DNA of 64,000 nucleotides from Eustoma russellianum (GCA_036186865.1 AP025071.1:17397953-17461952); one strand, 5' to 3'. Numbered from the stretch's first letter, positions 22,380 to 34,029 are shown. Program-made: numbers and translations. Notes: generated by a model from the sequence alone, not told the origin.

Positions 22380-24360
22380 CATTGCTGAATCGAGTCCCGT
22401 TCGGCCACCTCAGTCCTATTGAGGTGAGATATAGGGAATCCTGTCCCAGACGTTGCATCCTTTTCCACTTTCTCAGTCCTGATGAGTTAGAATATAGGGA
22501 AACCTATCCAAATGTTGAGTCCTGCTCAACTTTCTCAGTCCAACTGAGTTAGAATATAGGGAAACTTATCACAAATGTTGAGTCCTGCTCAACTTTCTCA
22601 GTCCTGCTGAGTTAGAATATAGGGAAACCTGTCCCAATGTTGAGTCCTGCTCAACTTTCTCTGTCCTGCTGAGTTAGAATATAGGGAAACCTGTCCCAAA
22701 TGTTGAGTCATGCTCAACTTTCTCAGTCCTGCTGAGTTAGAATATAGGGAAACTTGTCCCAAATATTGAGTCCTGCTCAACTTTCTCAGTCCTTCTGAGT
22801 TAGAATATAGGGAAACCTGTCCCAAATGTTGAGTCCTGCTGAGTTAGAATATAGGGAAACATGTCCCAATGTTGAGTCCTGCTCGACTTTCTCAGTCCTG
22901 CTGAGTTAGAATATAGGGAAACATGTCCCAAATGTTGAGTCCTGCTCCACTTTCTCAGTCCTGCTGAGTTAGAATATAGAGAAACATGTCCCAAATGTTG
23001 AGTCCTGCTCAACTTTCTCAGTCCTGCTGAGTTAGAATATAGGGAAACATGTTCCAAATGTTGAGTCCTGCTCAACTTTCTCAGTCCTGCTGAGTTAGAA
23101 TATAGGGAAACCTGTCTCAATGTTGAGTCCTGCTCAACTTTCTCAGTCCTGCTGAGTTAGAATATAGGGAAACCTGTCCCAAATATTGATCCCTGCTCAA
23201 CTTTCTAAGTCCTGTTGAGTTAGAATATAGGGAAACCTGTCCCAAATGTTGAGTCCTGCTCAACTTTCTCAGTCGTGCTGAGTTAGAATATAGGGAAGCA
23301 TGTCCCAAATGTTGAGTCCTGCTCAACTTTCTCAGTCCTGCTAAGTTAGAATATAGGGAAACCTGTCCCAATGTTGAGTCCTGCTCAACTTTCTCAGTCC
23401 TGCTGAGTTAGAATATAGGGAAACATGTCCCAAATGTTGAGCCCTGCTCAACTTTCTCAGTCCTGCTGAGTTAGAATATAAGGAAACCTGTCCCAAATGT
23501 TGAGTCCTGCTCAACTTTCTCAGTCGTGCTGAGTTAGAATATAGGGAAACATGTCCCAAATGTTGAGTCCTGCTCAACTTTCTTAGTCCTTCTGAGTTAG
23601 AATATAGGGAAACATGTCCCAATGTTGAGTCCTGCTCAACTTTCTCAGTCCTGCTGAGTTAGAATATAGGGAAACCTGTCCCAAATGTTGATCCCTGCTC
23701 AACTTTCTCAGTCCTGCTGAGTTAGAATATAGGGAAACCTGTCCCAAATGTTGAGTCCTGCTCAACTTTTTCAGTCGTGCTGAGTTAGAATATAGGGAAG
23801 CCTGTCCCAAATGTTGAGTCCTGCTCAACTTTCTCAGTCTTGCTGAGTTAGAATATAGGGAAACCTGTCCCAATGTTGAGTCCTGCTCAACTTTCTCAGT
23901 CCTGCTGAGTTAGAATATAGGAAAACGTGTCCCAAATGTTGAGTCCTGTTCAACTTTCTCAGTCCTGCTGAGTTAGAATATAGGGAAACCTGTCCGAATG
24001 TTGAATCCTGCTCAACTTTCTCAGTCCTGCTGAGTTAGAATATAGGGAAACCTGTCCCAAATGTTGAGTCCTGCTCAACTTTCTCAGTCTTGCTGAGTTA
24101 AAATATAGGAAAACCTGTCCTAAATGTTGAGTCCTGCTCAGCTTTCTCAGTCCTGCTGAGTTAGAATATAGGGAAACATGTCCCAAATGTTGAGTCCTGC
24201 TCAACTTTCTCAGTCTTGCTGAGTTAGAATATGGGAAACCTGTCCCAAATGTTGAGTCTTGCTCAACTTTCTCAGTCCCGCTGAGTTAGAATATAGGGAA
24301 ACCTGTCCCAAATGTTGAGTCCTGCTCAACCTTCTCAGACCTGCTGAGGTGAAATATAGA
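22380..24360. repeat. 63-bp tandem array, about 30 copies
   Basis: Head-to-tail units of 61-64 bp, mostly 63. Each contains two adjacent inverted repeats with the same loop: GTTGAG-TCCTG-CTCAAC and, three T later, CTCAG-TCCTG-CTGAG. These are followed by TTAGAATATAGGGAAACCTG. Units are over 90 percent alike in the middle; the two edges (22380-22480 and 24320-24360) are diverged. The array sits between gag and the antisense gene, where a full element would carry pol and 3' sequences. Minus-strand frames through it give 21-residue repeats, only because 63 is divisible by three. Confidence 0.95.
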
Positions 24361-24473
24361 GAGCCATGCGGGAGTTTAACAAAGGATTGGTCCTTTAATA
24401 ATGCAAGACCGAACTGAAAAATTATGGATATACGCAAGAGGCAATAAATCCTGATCCATACAGACTCTTGTTG

Positions 24474-25344
24474 TCAAGTCAGCCTTGTTCGCACAGGGAC
24501 CTGTAGCCCCTTTTCATCGGAATCTGAGTCCACATCGCTTGGCAACCCGTGATGAGGCCCAGGTTTGCAATTTTCATCCGGAGGGGGCCTTCCAAAGTCC
24601 AGCCTATTGTGCAGCCTAGACCTCGGATTGTAAAAACGCTGTAGGTGACCAAGCTCGATAAGGCAACCAATTTCCTGTCCAAGCTGCCTACAGTCTTCTG
24701 TATCTTGCCCAATATCATGATGATAAAGGCAATACAGTCGGCGGTCTCTTTTGTGGATTGGTCCAGCCAGGGGTTGAGGTTCCCTTGCCAGGGACTTCTT
24801 CTTCATGTAGGAAAGGATATGGGCTTTTGAAGCCAACAAAGAGTTCCTTTCTTTACCTCGACCTCCTAACCGAATCTTGACAGAGCACCTTTCCTGCAGC
24901 GGGACCTTGCCTTTATTGTCAACTTCTCTGCCATGTTTGAATGGCAAAGATGCCTTTTGAGTGCGTTTTAAGCTTTGGTGTCTAGATTTTTGTCCTGAAC
25001 GCCTTGCCTCAGCCATAAATTCGGTCTGACGCCTGGGGTGATAATCGAGCCGAGTTGGAGAGTACTCCAGGTGTTCTTGCGGGTGAGAGTTACTGGAATG
25101 GGACCCACTGGACCTTGCTGCAGAGGCTTTTCCCTTCATTTCCCTCACTACAGCTTAGAACACACCCGGGTTTTGAGCCACATAGTGTATGGCTCGCATA
25201 TGCTCTTCATATGTGAAGGCAATGGTGGGAGTCGAGGATTCTCACGGCTTTGTAGAACACTGTTCTGTCTGTTGTTGAGAAGATTTCTGACTTCTCTTAG
25301 ATTTCATAGGTCGCTTGGACCCTTGTCCATCTTTTTTATCCATC
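24474..25344 (-). pseudogene. gag remnant of the Tat-like element
   Basis: Minus-strand Gag remnant. An ATG at 25344 (MDKKDGQGSKRP) opens a short frame that stops near 25240. Homologous frame continues with a YEEHMRAIHYVAQNPGVF stretch, another stop, then an open segment from 25148 to 24474. That segment is Arg/Lys/Ser-rich and contains a Cys-His motif (YCLYHHDIGQDTEDC) followed by IGCLIELGHLQRFYNP, the pattern that closes Tat-lineage Gag. The main capsid domain before it seems largely missing, and no protease follows; the tandem array begins instead. The same motif, independently decayed, is found at 30660-30380. It would bind RNA and help packaging; this copy is non-functional. Confidence 0.8.
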
Positions 25345-25420
25345 TTTCTCTCAATAGCTTGGTAAGATCGAAATCGAGAAAGCTTTGAGTTACTGTTTTA
25401 CTGGATTAAGGGACTAGGGG

Positions 25421-25437
25421 CCCTTCCTCTAGCGCCA
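25421..25437 (-). other. Primer-binding site of the Tat-like element
   Basis: Minus strand reads TGGCGCTAGAGGAAGGG three bases after the LTR end. TGGCGC starts are common in plant gypsy primer sites; I do not assign the tRNA. Confidence 0.65.
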
Positions 25438-25439
25438 AA

Positions 25440-26262
25440 TGATGAAGCCGGATCTTCACCAAGGGTCAAAGATGACCTCAAATAAACGTCGTCAGTTAAC
25501 TTGAAGAGTTGTTAACTGGCTTGAAGATTGTAGCTGGAATAACTTCCTGAATGTCCTGCACAAGGAAGCAAAGATCAGAGGTCCTGGGGGGATGACTCCG
25601 GGTAAAACCCTCCGACGCTCAAGTCAGTTTGGGCCATTTCTCCCTGAGAATGTATTTTAGTGTGTGGAGTTAGAAAATTCTCACAGTTATTAGCTGAGGA
25701 GAAGATTCAGTGTATTAGCTCCAAGTCGTTTTCAGAATAGATCTCCCTTCTGGTCTGTATTGCTTGCTTTTATCAGCTGTTTCCCGCCTTTGGCCTCTGA
25801 TAGCAGATGGGATGTATGCTTGGGACAGAAAGCCTAGGACGCCGTAGGTCTGCTGATGTGACTGGTAGACCGGCTGATGTGACTAGTAGGTCGGCTGAAG
25901 TGATTTTGACATGCACAGGCTGGATAGCCAGACGTGTACTCTTCCTTTGAGCTGCACTTCTGCCTGATGGTTCCATGATGTAATGCTGGGCTTGATTCTT
26001 TTGCTGAAGTGTAGAACCAGGCTTTGCCGAAGTGCGATATTAAATCTGATCGAAGTGATCTGGAGTGTAGCACTTGAGCTGAAGCTGATGTTGGGGTTCG
26101 GTGCCGAGGTGCAGTCCTTGGCTTATTCTTCGATAGCAAAAAGGATGCCATGGGCCTCAGCCGAAGTGCAATCACGACTGAACAGCAATACTCGGGTGCT
26201 GAACTGCAGGAGTTATATCGTTGACTGTTGTTGACTAACAGACGATTAATTCTGGTTTATCA
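25440..26262 (-). repeat. LTR (5' LTR of the minus-strand gypsy element)
   Basis: 823 bp, paired with 18414-19236. Followed by the target duplication CACTT. Confidence 0.92.
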
Positions 26263-27831
26263 CACTTCAAGGTGTTAAGACTTCTTGGTAGGTTTCAGAT
26301 TGTGGTTATAAATTTGATTCAATGTCACATGTCATTCCACGTATCTACTTTTTCAAAGGATATATATTCGCCAACGTTTTCCCATTTGAAATACTCAACA
26401 GCCAACGCTGTAACTAATTAAAAGTCAGATGATAATTTTTTATTTATTTTTAACTATTATGGTCATAAGTTGTTAATGTACGTGGAATTAGCAGCTCTCC
26501 ATGATGGCCTTAAAATTTGTGGAGGGATGGGTTTTAGAAGGGGTAGAAATTGAGTGCGACTCTTCGTTGATTTTGTATATGATTTCTAAGCCACAAGCAC
26601 ATTGGTCAATGGTACAAATACTCTCTTAAGTTAACTAATGAGGGGGAAAAAAGTTGCTCAACTAATGAGATTCTGGTCCTCGTGTCGTACGCATCTATCA
26701 AGAAACAAATCAGGCGGGTGATTGAAGGATGAACTTAGGGGAATGAGATACCGGGTGAGCATGATCCGACCTAATATAATTTTACGTCTTTTGCTAATCC
26801 ATTATTTGTCTTGTCTTATCAATTTTCTACTGTTACGTGTCAAGCGTTAAATCTACCACCGTCATTCATCGGGTGAGCAAATGCAACCCCGAATTTAGGA
26901 TGTGACTGGTAAGAAAATGTTCTGCTGAAGAAGCTGCAATGAAAACTTTTGAATCATCAATTAGAAACAAAAGATGAATATCTCATCATATTTTATAGTC
27001 CGTAGATTCGAAAGGAAATCTTTTTTGCTTTTTATTCAGCATACTGATGCTATTGTAAAATAAGGCATTATTCAATATCTCCTATTTACAAAAAAGTCAT
27101 ATCCTGATCTTTGGAGTTTTTATCGCTCCAGTGTCAAAGAGCTTCGTAGAAGATATAAATAAGGAACTCATCGGTTCCTTAGATTGTTAATATTTTTATC
27201 AGACAACCCGCACAAGGTGGCTACTGCAACTGAGTCAGTAACCTTTTAACCAAATTGAATCAGATACTATAGTCTAAACCAATACTAACTCAGCTAACAA
27301 ATATTACATACATACTGCGTGTGTTCTGGTTCGAACCTTCGCCTTTCTAGTTAGCCTCATGCATGCTTGCATAAAATTTTTGATGTAACCAAAATATTCT
27401 TCCAACAATGGAAGTACCATCTTCTTTTCATAAAAGAAAAGAAAATTTAAAAAATACCAACCAGATGTTCAAAAATAGTGAAGTCTTTTCTTATGCATAC
27501 AACATAACTACAATATTCTGTAATATTTCGATATCAAATCATGAAAATATTAAATTTTATATATCTTTAATTCTTGTCCCGACATTGGAAAATATTAGTA
27601 AAATCCCTCCAAGGCTTGGTGAATAATAACACATCGTTTATCATGACTTTGTTCATTCAGTGAAAAAAGTGTTAATTCTTTGGGACCTTACCAACATTAT
27701 TCATATCTTCGCAAAGAGAAAAATGTATAAAAGACAATAATTTCATAGACAACAAGCATGAAACGAATGGTCATTTATATGTCATTCAAAACATAAAAAT
27801 ATAGTTTTCTATGCATAACTGTAAGACTTGT
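26263..27831. other. Non-coding, nothing recognised
   Basis: AT-rich intergenic DNA. Short open frames (for example 27408-27626) show no family motif. Confidence 0.5.
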
Positions 27832-29025
27832 TAGCTGCAACAAGTCGAGTCTCAGAATTATTCATCGATAATTTATTAATTTGTTCAACAACGAGGAGCC
27901 GATCACATACAAATTTTTCTCCAACAATATTTGTGGTAGTAATGATTTCTCTACATAATTGAATTCTAAATTGAGTCTGAATACCGTAGAAGTTTATTCA
28001 TTGACACATTTAAAACTTACAACATCTGGTGGAACCAATCATAATAGATATGAGGAAGAAAGATATCGTTATACATCATAATTTCCCTTCGAACATTGTC
28101 AAAGCATATGATGGAGTAAAGTAAAATGATTCTAGCTGCAACAAGTCGAGCCTCAGGATTATTCATCGATAATTTATTAATTTGTTCAACAACGAGGAGC
28201 CGATCACATACAAATTTTTCTCCAACAATATTTGTGGTAGTAATGATTTATCTACATAACTGAATTCTAAATTGAGTCTGAATACCGTAGAAGTTTATTC
28301 ATTGACACATTTAAAACTTACAACATCTGGTGGAACCAATCATAATAGATGTGAGGAAGAAAGATATCGTTATACATCATAATTTCCCTTCGAACATTGT
28401 CAAAGCATATGATGAAGTAAAGTAAAATGATTCTAGCTGCAACAAGTCGAGTCTCAGGATTATTCATCGATAATTTATTAATTTGTTCAACAACGAGGAG
28501 CCGATCACATACAAATTTTTCTCCAACAATATTTGTGGTAGTAATGATTTCTCTACATCACTGAATTCTAAATTGAGTTTGAATACCGTAGAAGTTTATT
28601 CATTGATACATTTAAAACTTGTGGAACCAATCATAATAGATGTGAGGAAGAAAGATATCGTTATACATCATAATTTCCCTTCGAACATTGTCAAAACATA
28701 TGATGGAATAAAGTAAAATGATTCTAGCTGCAACAAGTCGAGTCTCAAGATTATTCATCGATAATTTATTAATTTGTTCAACAACGAGGAGCCGATCACA
28801 TACAAATTTTTCTCCAACAATATTTGTGGTAGTAATGATTTCTCTACATAACTGAATTCTAAATTGAGTCTGAATACCGTAGAAGTTTATTCATTGACAC
28901 ATTTAAAACTTATAACATCTGATGGAACCAATCATAATAGATGTGAGGAAGAAAGATATCGTTATACATCATAATTTCTCTTCGCACATTGTCAAAGCAT
29001 ATGATGGAATAAAGTAAAATGATTC
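27832..29025. repeat. Four-copy 301-bp tandem repeat
   Basis: Units start at TAGCTGCAACAAGTCGAG: 27832, 28133, 28434 and 28725. Lengths are 301, 301, 291 and 301 bp. The third unit lacks 10 bp (ACAACATCTG region near 28620). Copies differ by few substitutions. No conserved long frame is shared by all units, so it is not obviously coding; it looks like a young satellite-like array. Confidence 0.95.
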
Positions 29026-29225
29026 ACTAAATTGGATGCATTTCTTATATTGTGAAGTAGTAGTTTATCGACACAGTTTGACGTAATTTTTATTATGGTT
29101 ATCGGAAAACAACATCTGTGCGTTTTTAACACACGTGTATGGTTGCGTATATCCGATCCTCCATGCCCGTTGTTGCTGCATTGTCCGAGCATAAAAAATT
29201 TCTTAATTTATCAAAGATTCAGTCT

Positions 29226-29335
29226 TCAAGGTATGATCTATGAATGGTGTTAAAGACAGAGCAATAAAATCCAAGACAGTCTTTAAGGAATGGTCTATGA
29301 ATGGTCTTAAAGATAGAACAATAAAGTTCAAGACT
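29226..29335. repeat. Short tandem duplication (about 57-bp unit)
   Basis: Two diverged copies around GAATGGTGTTAAAGACAGAG and GAATGGTCTTAAAGATAGAA, each followed by CAATAAA and a CAAGAC end. Confidence 0.65.
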
Positions 29336-29554
29336 GAAGTATATTTTATTAATGACAAAAATAGTCTTTTTGTCAATGTAATCTTTGGCATTAATAATTA
29401 TTTCCATCAATTTACTAAATCCAATTTATTTAGTTTCATTATTTAACATATGATTGGAACAAAACAAAAAAACAAAATCGGTTGCTGGACTCCTTTTTGG
29501 TGAGCACAAAATTATTGTACTGATTAGAAGTTGATAAATAAAGTGAGGATGGTA

Positions 29555-29839
29555 GGCTGCTTCAAAAGAAAAAGAAAAATTGTGCCGCACTGTATTCGGA
29601 TTGACATTCAATTTGACCTGTTGTATAGGCAATTTTCCTTTAACAGTGATTGGATAACAAGTTTGTGCTACTTGAAAATATTCACGCACTGTTGTAAGGC
29701 TGCTTCAAAAGAAGAAGAGAAATTGTGTCGCACTGTATTCGGATTGACATTCAACTTGACCTGCTGTATAGGCAATTTTCCTTTAACAGTGATTGCATAA
29801 CAAGTTTGTGCTACTTGAAGATATTCACGCACTATTGTA
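29555..29839. repeat. 143-bp tandem duplication in a gypsy remnant
   Basis: Copies 29555-29697 and 29698-29839, starting GGCTGCTTCAAAAGAA, with few differences. It duplicates the end of the protease-region remnant described next. Confidence 0.9.
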
Positions 29840-30072
29840 ACTTCAGCTCGAGTAAGAAACTTTATGCTAACATGAAATGGAGATGCAATAGTTTTCAATT
29901 GAATTAGCTGCGGCCTCCTTAATAAGTTGTTATATGTTGACCTCTCCTTGACTATAACAAAATATACCCATAAGGTTTGACACCTTAGAAGCTCATCCAA
30001 GGTGACTGACAAAGTTACTAAACCCACTGATTGAACTGCTACTCCAAGAAATCTACACAATGGAGTTGACAC
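29668..30072 (-). pseudogene. Ty3/gypsy (Tat-like) protease-region remnant
   Basis: Minus-strand open segment that resembles the region after the aspartic protease site in Tat-lineage pol: FLGVAVQSVGLVTLSVTL, YNNLLRRPQLIQLKTIASPF, VREYLQVAQTCY. The family pattern is a YNAILGRP-like box with Leu-rich spacing. The catalytic motif itself is not visible. Together with the gag remnant just upstream (30660-30380, same strand) it marks an old, highly decayed element related to the one at 18414-26262. It encodes nothing functional; the open length is probably chance. Confidence 0.65.
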
Positions 30073-30379
30073 AAGACATAATGATTGTCTTGCAACCCAA
30101 GTGCCTTAAAAGACATTGTCTGCACTTCCTGTGTCATCATAAGTTTCTCCGAACCTTACTTAAGTTAAATTGATGACTATCTCAATAACTGCTCCTTCGT
30201 TCCTATGTCCCTCTTTGATCCTCTGGTCTCTAAATCAGATCTTTTGATAATTTAGCATTCTTATGAGATGACTCGTCCCAATTGAATGTATTTGTTGAAT
30301 CTGATTTATTTTTTAACATTCTTGGTCCTCAAGGGATCGTATTTATAACTGCATTTACCTGACTCCCACTTGCAGCGTC

Positions 30380-30660
30380 AGGGTCATCATACCTATCTTG
30401 ATGATAAGGTTGATCTTCTTGGCACGTTCATCACATGCAGGCTAGCGAAAATCCAGTCGATCATGTAATCTAGACTTCGGATCATAAAACTGTCTTAAAT
30501 GACCTCTTTCAATCAATCACTCTATAGTTTTAGCTGATTTCCCACAATTTTTGGTTTCGTGTCCGATGTCTCTGTGATACTTGCATTATAATGTAGAATA
30601 CTTTTGTACCTTGGCCCTGTCAGCAATGGCAGATCTTATTGCAATCTACCATACATGTGT
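30380..30660 (-). pseudogene. Ty3/gypsy (Tat-like) gag Cys-His remnant
   Basis: Minus strand gives a Cys-His motif CKYHRDIGHETKNC, then IERGHLRQFYDPKSRLHD and RLDF in one frame, broken by stops on both sides. It matches the 24474-25148 gag segment nearly position by position (YHHDIGQDTEDC, LGHLQRFYNPRSRLHNRLDF), so the two are the same family. Too short to appear as an open frame. Confidence 0.75.
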
Positions 30661-31928
30661 TGTGGGGTGGACGCCAAGTATCGTGATTTCAGAAAAGAGA
30701 TGTCTACGTAGTGAGAATAACTTTGATTTAATTTTCTTCACATGTTCCTTTTTATACTAACAAATCGGTGCCTATCTGAAATAACCTAAAGTATTTTATA
30801 GTTCTCATGCTTGAATTTAGGTAGTCGCTCATTAACCATCACTGACCTTTATCTACCAATATTTGACTATGATATTGTACTCACCTGTATAAGTACGGAC
30901 CAACTCCAAATTATACCGAAAAAAACTTTAAATGAATTGTCTAACGGATGACCTGACTTGTATAAATGCCAGCCTAGTTATACTTGTAATTTTGCTTGAT
31001 TAAGTGCTACTTATAACATGACGACACGTGTCAGTAATAATTTTCTTCTCATCGGGTTCCTTCCGTCTAAATTTCATAGTTCAGTATACTATTTTCGTTT
31101 ATGTCATATTGCTATTTTGTTTTATTAATCTAATGCATTCTTTCTAAATTACCCTTGCAATTAATAAGTATAGTGAGAAGCCAGAGAATTAATCAACATA
31201 ATAGAAGGAGGAAGAAGAACGTAAAACTAGAAAATGACCATAAATCTTAAGAAAAGACACTTTAATTAATGATGTTCCTCTAATGACTTAGATTTACATA
31301 TACATATCAAAGTTGACAATAAACATGGTTAAACCCAATCAAATATTAGATTTATCTAATACTCCATCCAAACTCCAACTTAAACATGGTTAAACTCAAT
31401 CAAATTTTAACAAACTCGACAATGAACGTAGATAATAGCCAATCGAGATGACCTTGATGAGCAAGTACCTGCTCAAAGCCTTGAAGATCTAAAAACATGA
31501 CTAAGTTTCCAGATTGCTCGGCTCAACAGTACAATAATTGATGAATCATTTGCATCCCTTATTAGTCATCACATGTCAAACAGCGTAGCCCGCCCCCACA
31601 TGCTCCCATCACTTTTCAGACCTTGCAGATTTACTTGACTTGGTCCATCTTCACTCATATAGAGTTCCCGTGAAAATCTTCACTTGATGTAGAAACTTGG
31701 AAGGCCAAATCAAGCTATCATTTAATTTTAATTTCAATTTTAATTTTTTTATCAAAGGGGAAAGCCCTATTCTGTCAAATAAGTCTTTAAGTACTTCAAG
31801 AATACCTAAAAAGGTCTTAAAAAACTCTCTCCAATAAAACCTAGTTTAAATGGCTAGAACTAATTAAGACTCAATTAACGAAACATGAAACATCTACTAG
31901 TATAGAGTTATTTCATTTTTCATTAGTC
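30661..31928. other. Non-coding, nothing recognised
   Basis: AT-rich sequence with no supported gene. The phrase AAACATGGTTAAACCCAATC and a variant recur near 31323 and 31383. Confidence 0.5.
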
Positions 31929-32955
31929 TATTCTTTTGTATTGAAGTGGTGCATTCTCCCACACGTCGTGAAATATATTATAGTAGTTTATTCCATATAC
32001 ATTTATTATACTAGTTTATTCTATATACATTTATTATAGTAGTTTATTTTTCCGCCATATCGTGATATATATTATAATGTTTTGTACCATAAACATTTAT
32101 TATAGTTTCCATATCTATAAAAGAAAGAAGGAAAAGGAAGTCTCAAGGACTTGAAAGGTTACTTGTCAAAATGGCAAAAAGGAAGCCGCGTCCTTATAGT
32201 AGCTGTGAGGTCAGGGTTGACGTATTTGCTTAGAATTTGAGATGCATAATTGAGGAGCTAGAGTCAAACAAATCTGGTAGAAAATTAATTTGCAGTTGTC
32301 GATGTGGTTCATGGTGGTATTATAGTCAAACCACATGTTTGATATTTCGAATCTGATCCCTTGTCTCTTTTTTGCTTGCATCATGCACGTGTGTGTTTCA
32401 ATTCACAACTTTTGCCTGCATTATGCACGTGTGTGCCCGTTTCGTATGTGAAAAACTGAAGTACTTTAGGCCGGTGGCGAGTTAATTATACTTTTGAATG
32501 TTTTGGAGGGCGTGAATACATACATATGTATATGTATAAAGTGTATACAGTACGTTAATATAAATGAGATTGAGTTTCACGGATATGCAGGCTAGAAAGA
32601 TGTTGTTTGCTATTATTTTATTTATTTGTGCATCAAGTTCTTTTAGATTTCAATCTAAAATGAAAAAAATGATAGTAACATCTAGGCTTTTCATATTCAA
32701 TCGAAAAAGTTTAAATCAGATTTTCAAGCTCGACACGAGAATTCAAGCTATTTGTTTTAGTGCACATGCAAAACTTGTTTGTTTATAATATTTTTGCCTC
32801 ATTTAAAAGACTTCGTTGAGGAGTCAACGGGGAAGAGTCACTTTCCCTCCTCCAATCTTTTCGTTTCCTGGTGCGTGTCAAAAACTTGTCATTTACTTTT
32901 TACACCCATAACTTATATGTTTTGTCATTTTTTTAGTAATTAATTTCCAGCAAAG
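31929..32955 (+). repeat. Duplicated non-coding segment, copy B
   Basis: Second copy of 15167-16755, 16.8 kb away in the same orientation, with the two MITE-like insertions absent. It therefore shows the empty target sites. Confidence 0.85.
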
Positions 32956-33465
32956 ATGCTTCTAGTTATTGCTTTTACAAGTTCACTAAATTGTACATCA
33001 ATTTTGTATGATTTAATTAGACGTATGATTCTTGATCCAAACAAAACACACATTCTTCGTACATTTAATTAGACGGATGATCTTAATCAAACGAAACACA
33101 CATTCTCTCGTCAACCTTCTATCCCCACACCCCACCCCACCCCCACCACAATAAAGTTATACACTTTTGTTAAAGGGAAAGATAACTAGACATGTGCTTA
33201 AACATGTTTTTCAATTACACTATTGTTTGTGATTAATTTTTAGTCATTGAACAAACAAAAGAGTGTGTATTTGTCAAGTAACTTTAGACTTGCCTTATTT
33301 TTGGCATCAGTATAGTGTTACGGTCAAACACAACGTGTTTAACACTTATTAACGGTTTTTTTTTTTTTTTTTNNNNNNNNNNTTTGTGAAATTGACGGTT
33401 TAAGTCTTGTATACCTTGTTATGAGATAGAAATTTCAGACTATTTAACTTTGGTTTAATTAAAAC
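32956..33465. other. Non-coding with assembly gap
   Basis: Contains a C-rich run (CCACACCCCACC area near 33125), a T run and 10 N at 33373-33382. A phrase with GTACATTTAATTAGACGGATGA is similar to one about 50 bp earlier. No gene seen. Confidence 0.6.
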
Positions 33466-34029
33466 TGTAGCGCTCCGCTTTCGAACCTTAACATCGGAAA
33501 CGGTGCATCCGCCGTAGTCTGCTACGAGGACTGCAAGGTGCTGTTCACTTCTCTTACACGTCAGTAGTGACATAGAAAATTACGCAGCGGAAACGAATTA
33601 AATGAAATACACATTCATTTTATTCCAATATTTCGAATCCAATATCAGATAAGTACAATGTCTAAGTTCATTATTACATTTCAATATAAAGAAATAAACT
33701 GCCAAAGTAAACATCTTCTCGCTCTAACTACCCCACTGCCCGAACTCAGCTCCGTCTTCTATGTATATGTAGTCGTACTCTTGCTCACCTGTGAAAAAAT
33801 AAAAGGGTGAGTGATATAGAAATATCACTCAGTAGGTTGCCGCCTCTTTCCGAACAATTTCATATATGAAAACAAATAACACGTAGTACATGTATAAACA
33901 TGAATAACTAAGTAAATAAATAAAAGCACAACACAACAATTATGCGATGTCATGATGCATGCTTGTGTTACACGCAACGGTATCTCAACATACGAATGCA
34001 TTTCTCTCTACCGTGCAATGCATAAACAT

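Larger units (their letters stand above)
18409..26267 (-). mobile_element. Non-autonomous Ty3/gypsy (Tat-like) element with antisense gene
   Basis: Element 18414-26262 (7849 bp) is flanked by the 5-bp target duplication CACTT (18409-18413, 26263-26267), with two 823-bp LTRs. Direction is minus: TGGCGCTAGAGGAAGGG follows the 25440-26262 LTR as primer-binding site, and ATCTGGGGGCAAA precedes the 18414-19236 LTR as polypurine tract. In element order it holds a gag remnant (25344-24474), a 63-bp tandem array (about 24360-22380) and an antisense spliced gene (19668-21908 on plus). No protease, RT or integrase sequence is present. The gag Cys-His motif resembles Tat-lineage Gag. About 20 differences between the LTRs by eye suggest a fairly recent insertion. 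Confidence 0.9.

Noticed and set aside
22380..24360. CRISPR-like regular array
   Set aside because: Units are contiguous tandem copies with no unique spacers, within a plant LTR element.
33373..33382. N run as a biological boundary
   Set aside because: An assembly gap following a T run; sequence and length unknown.
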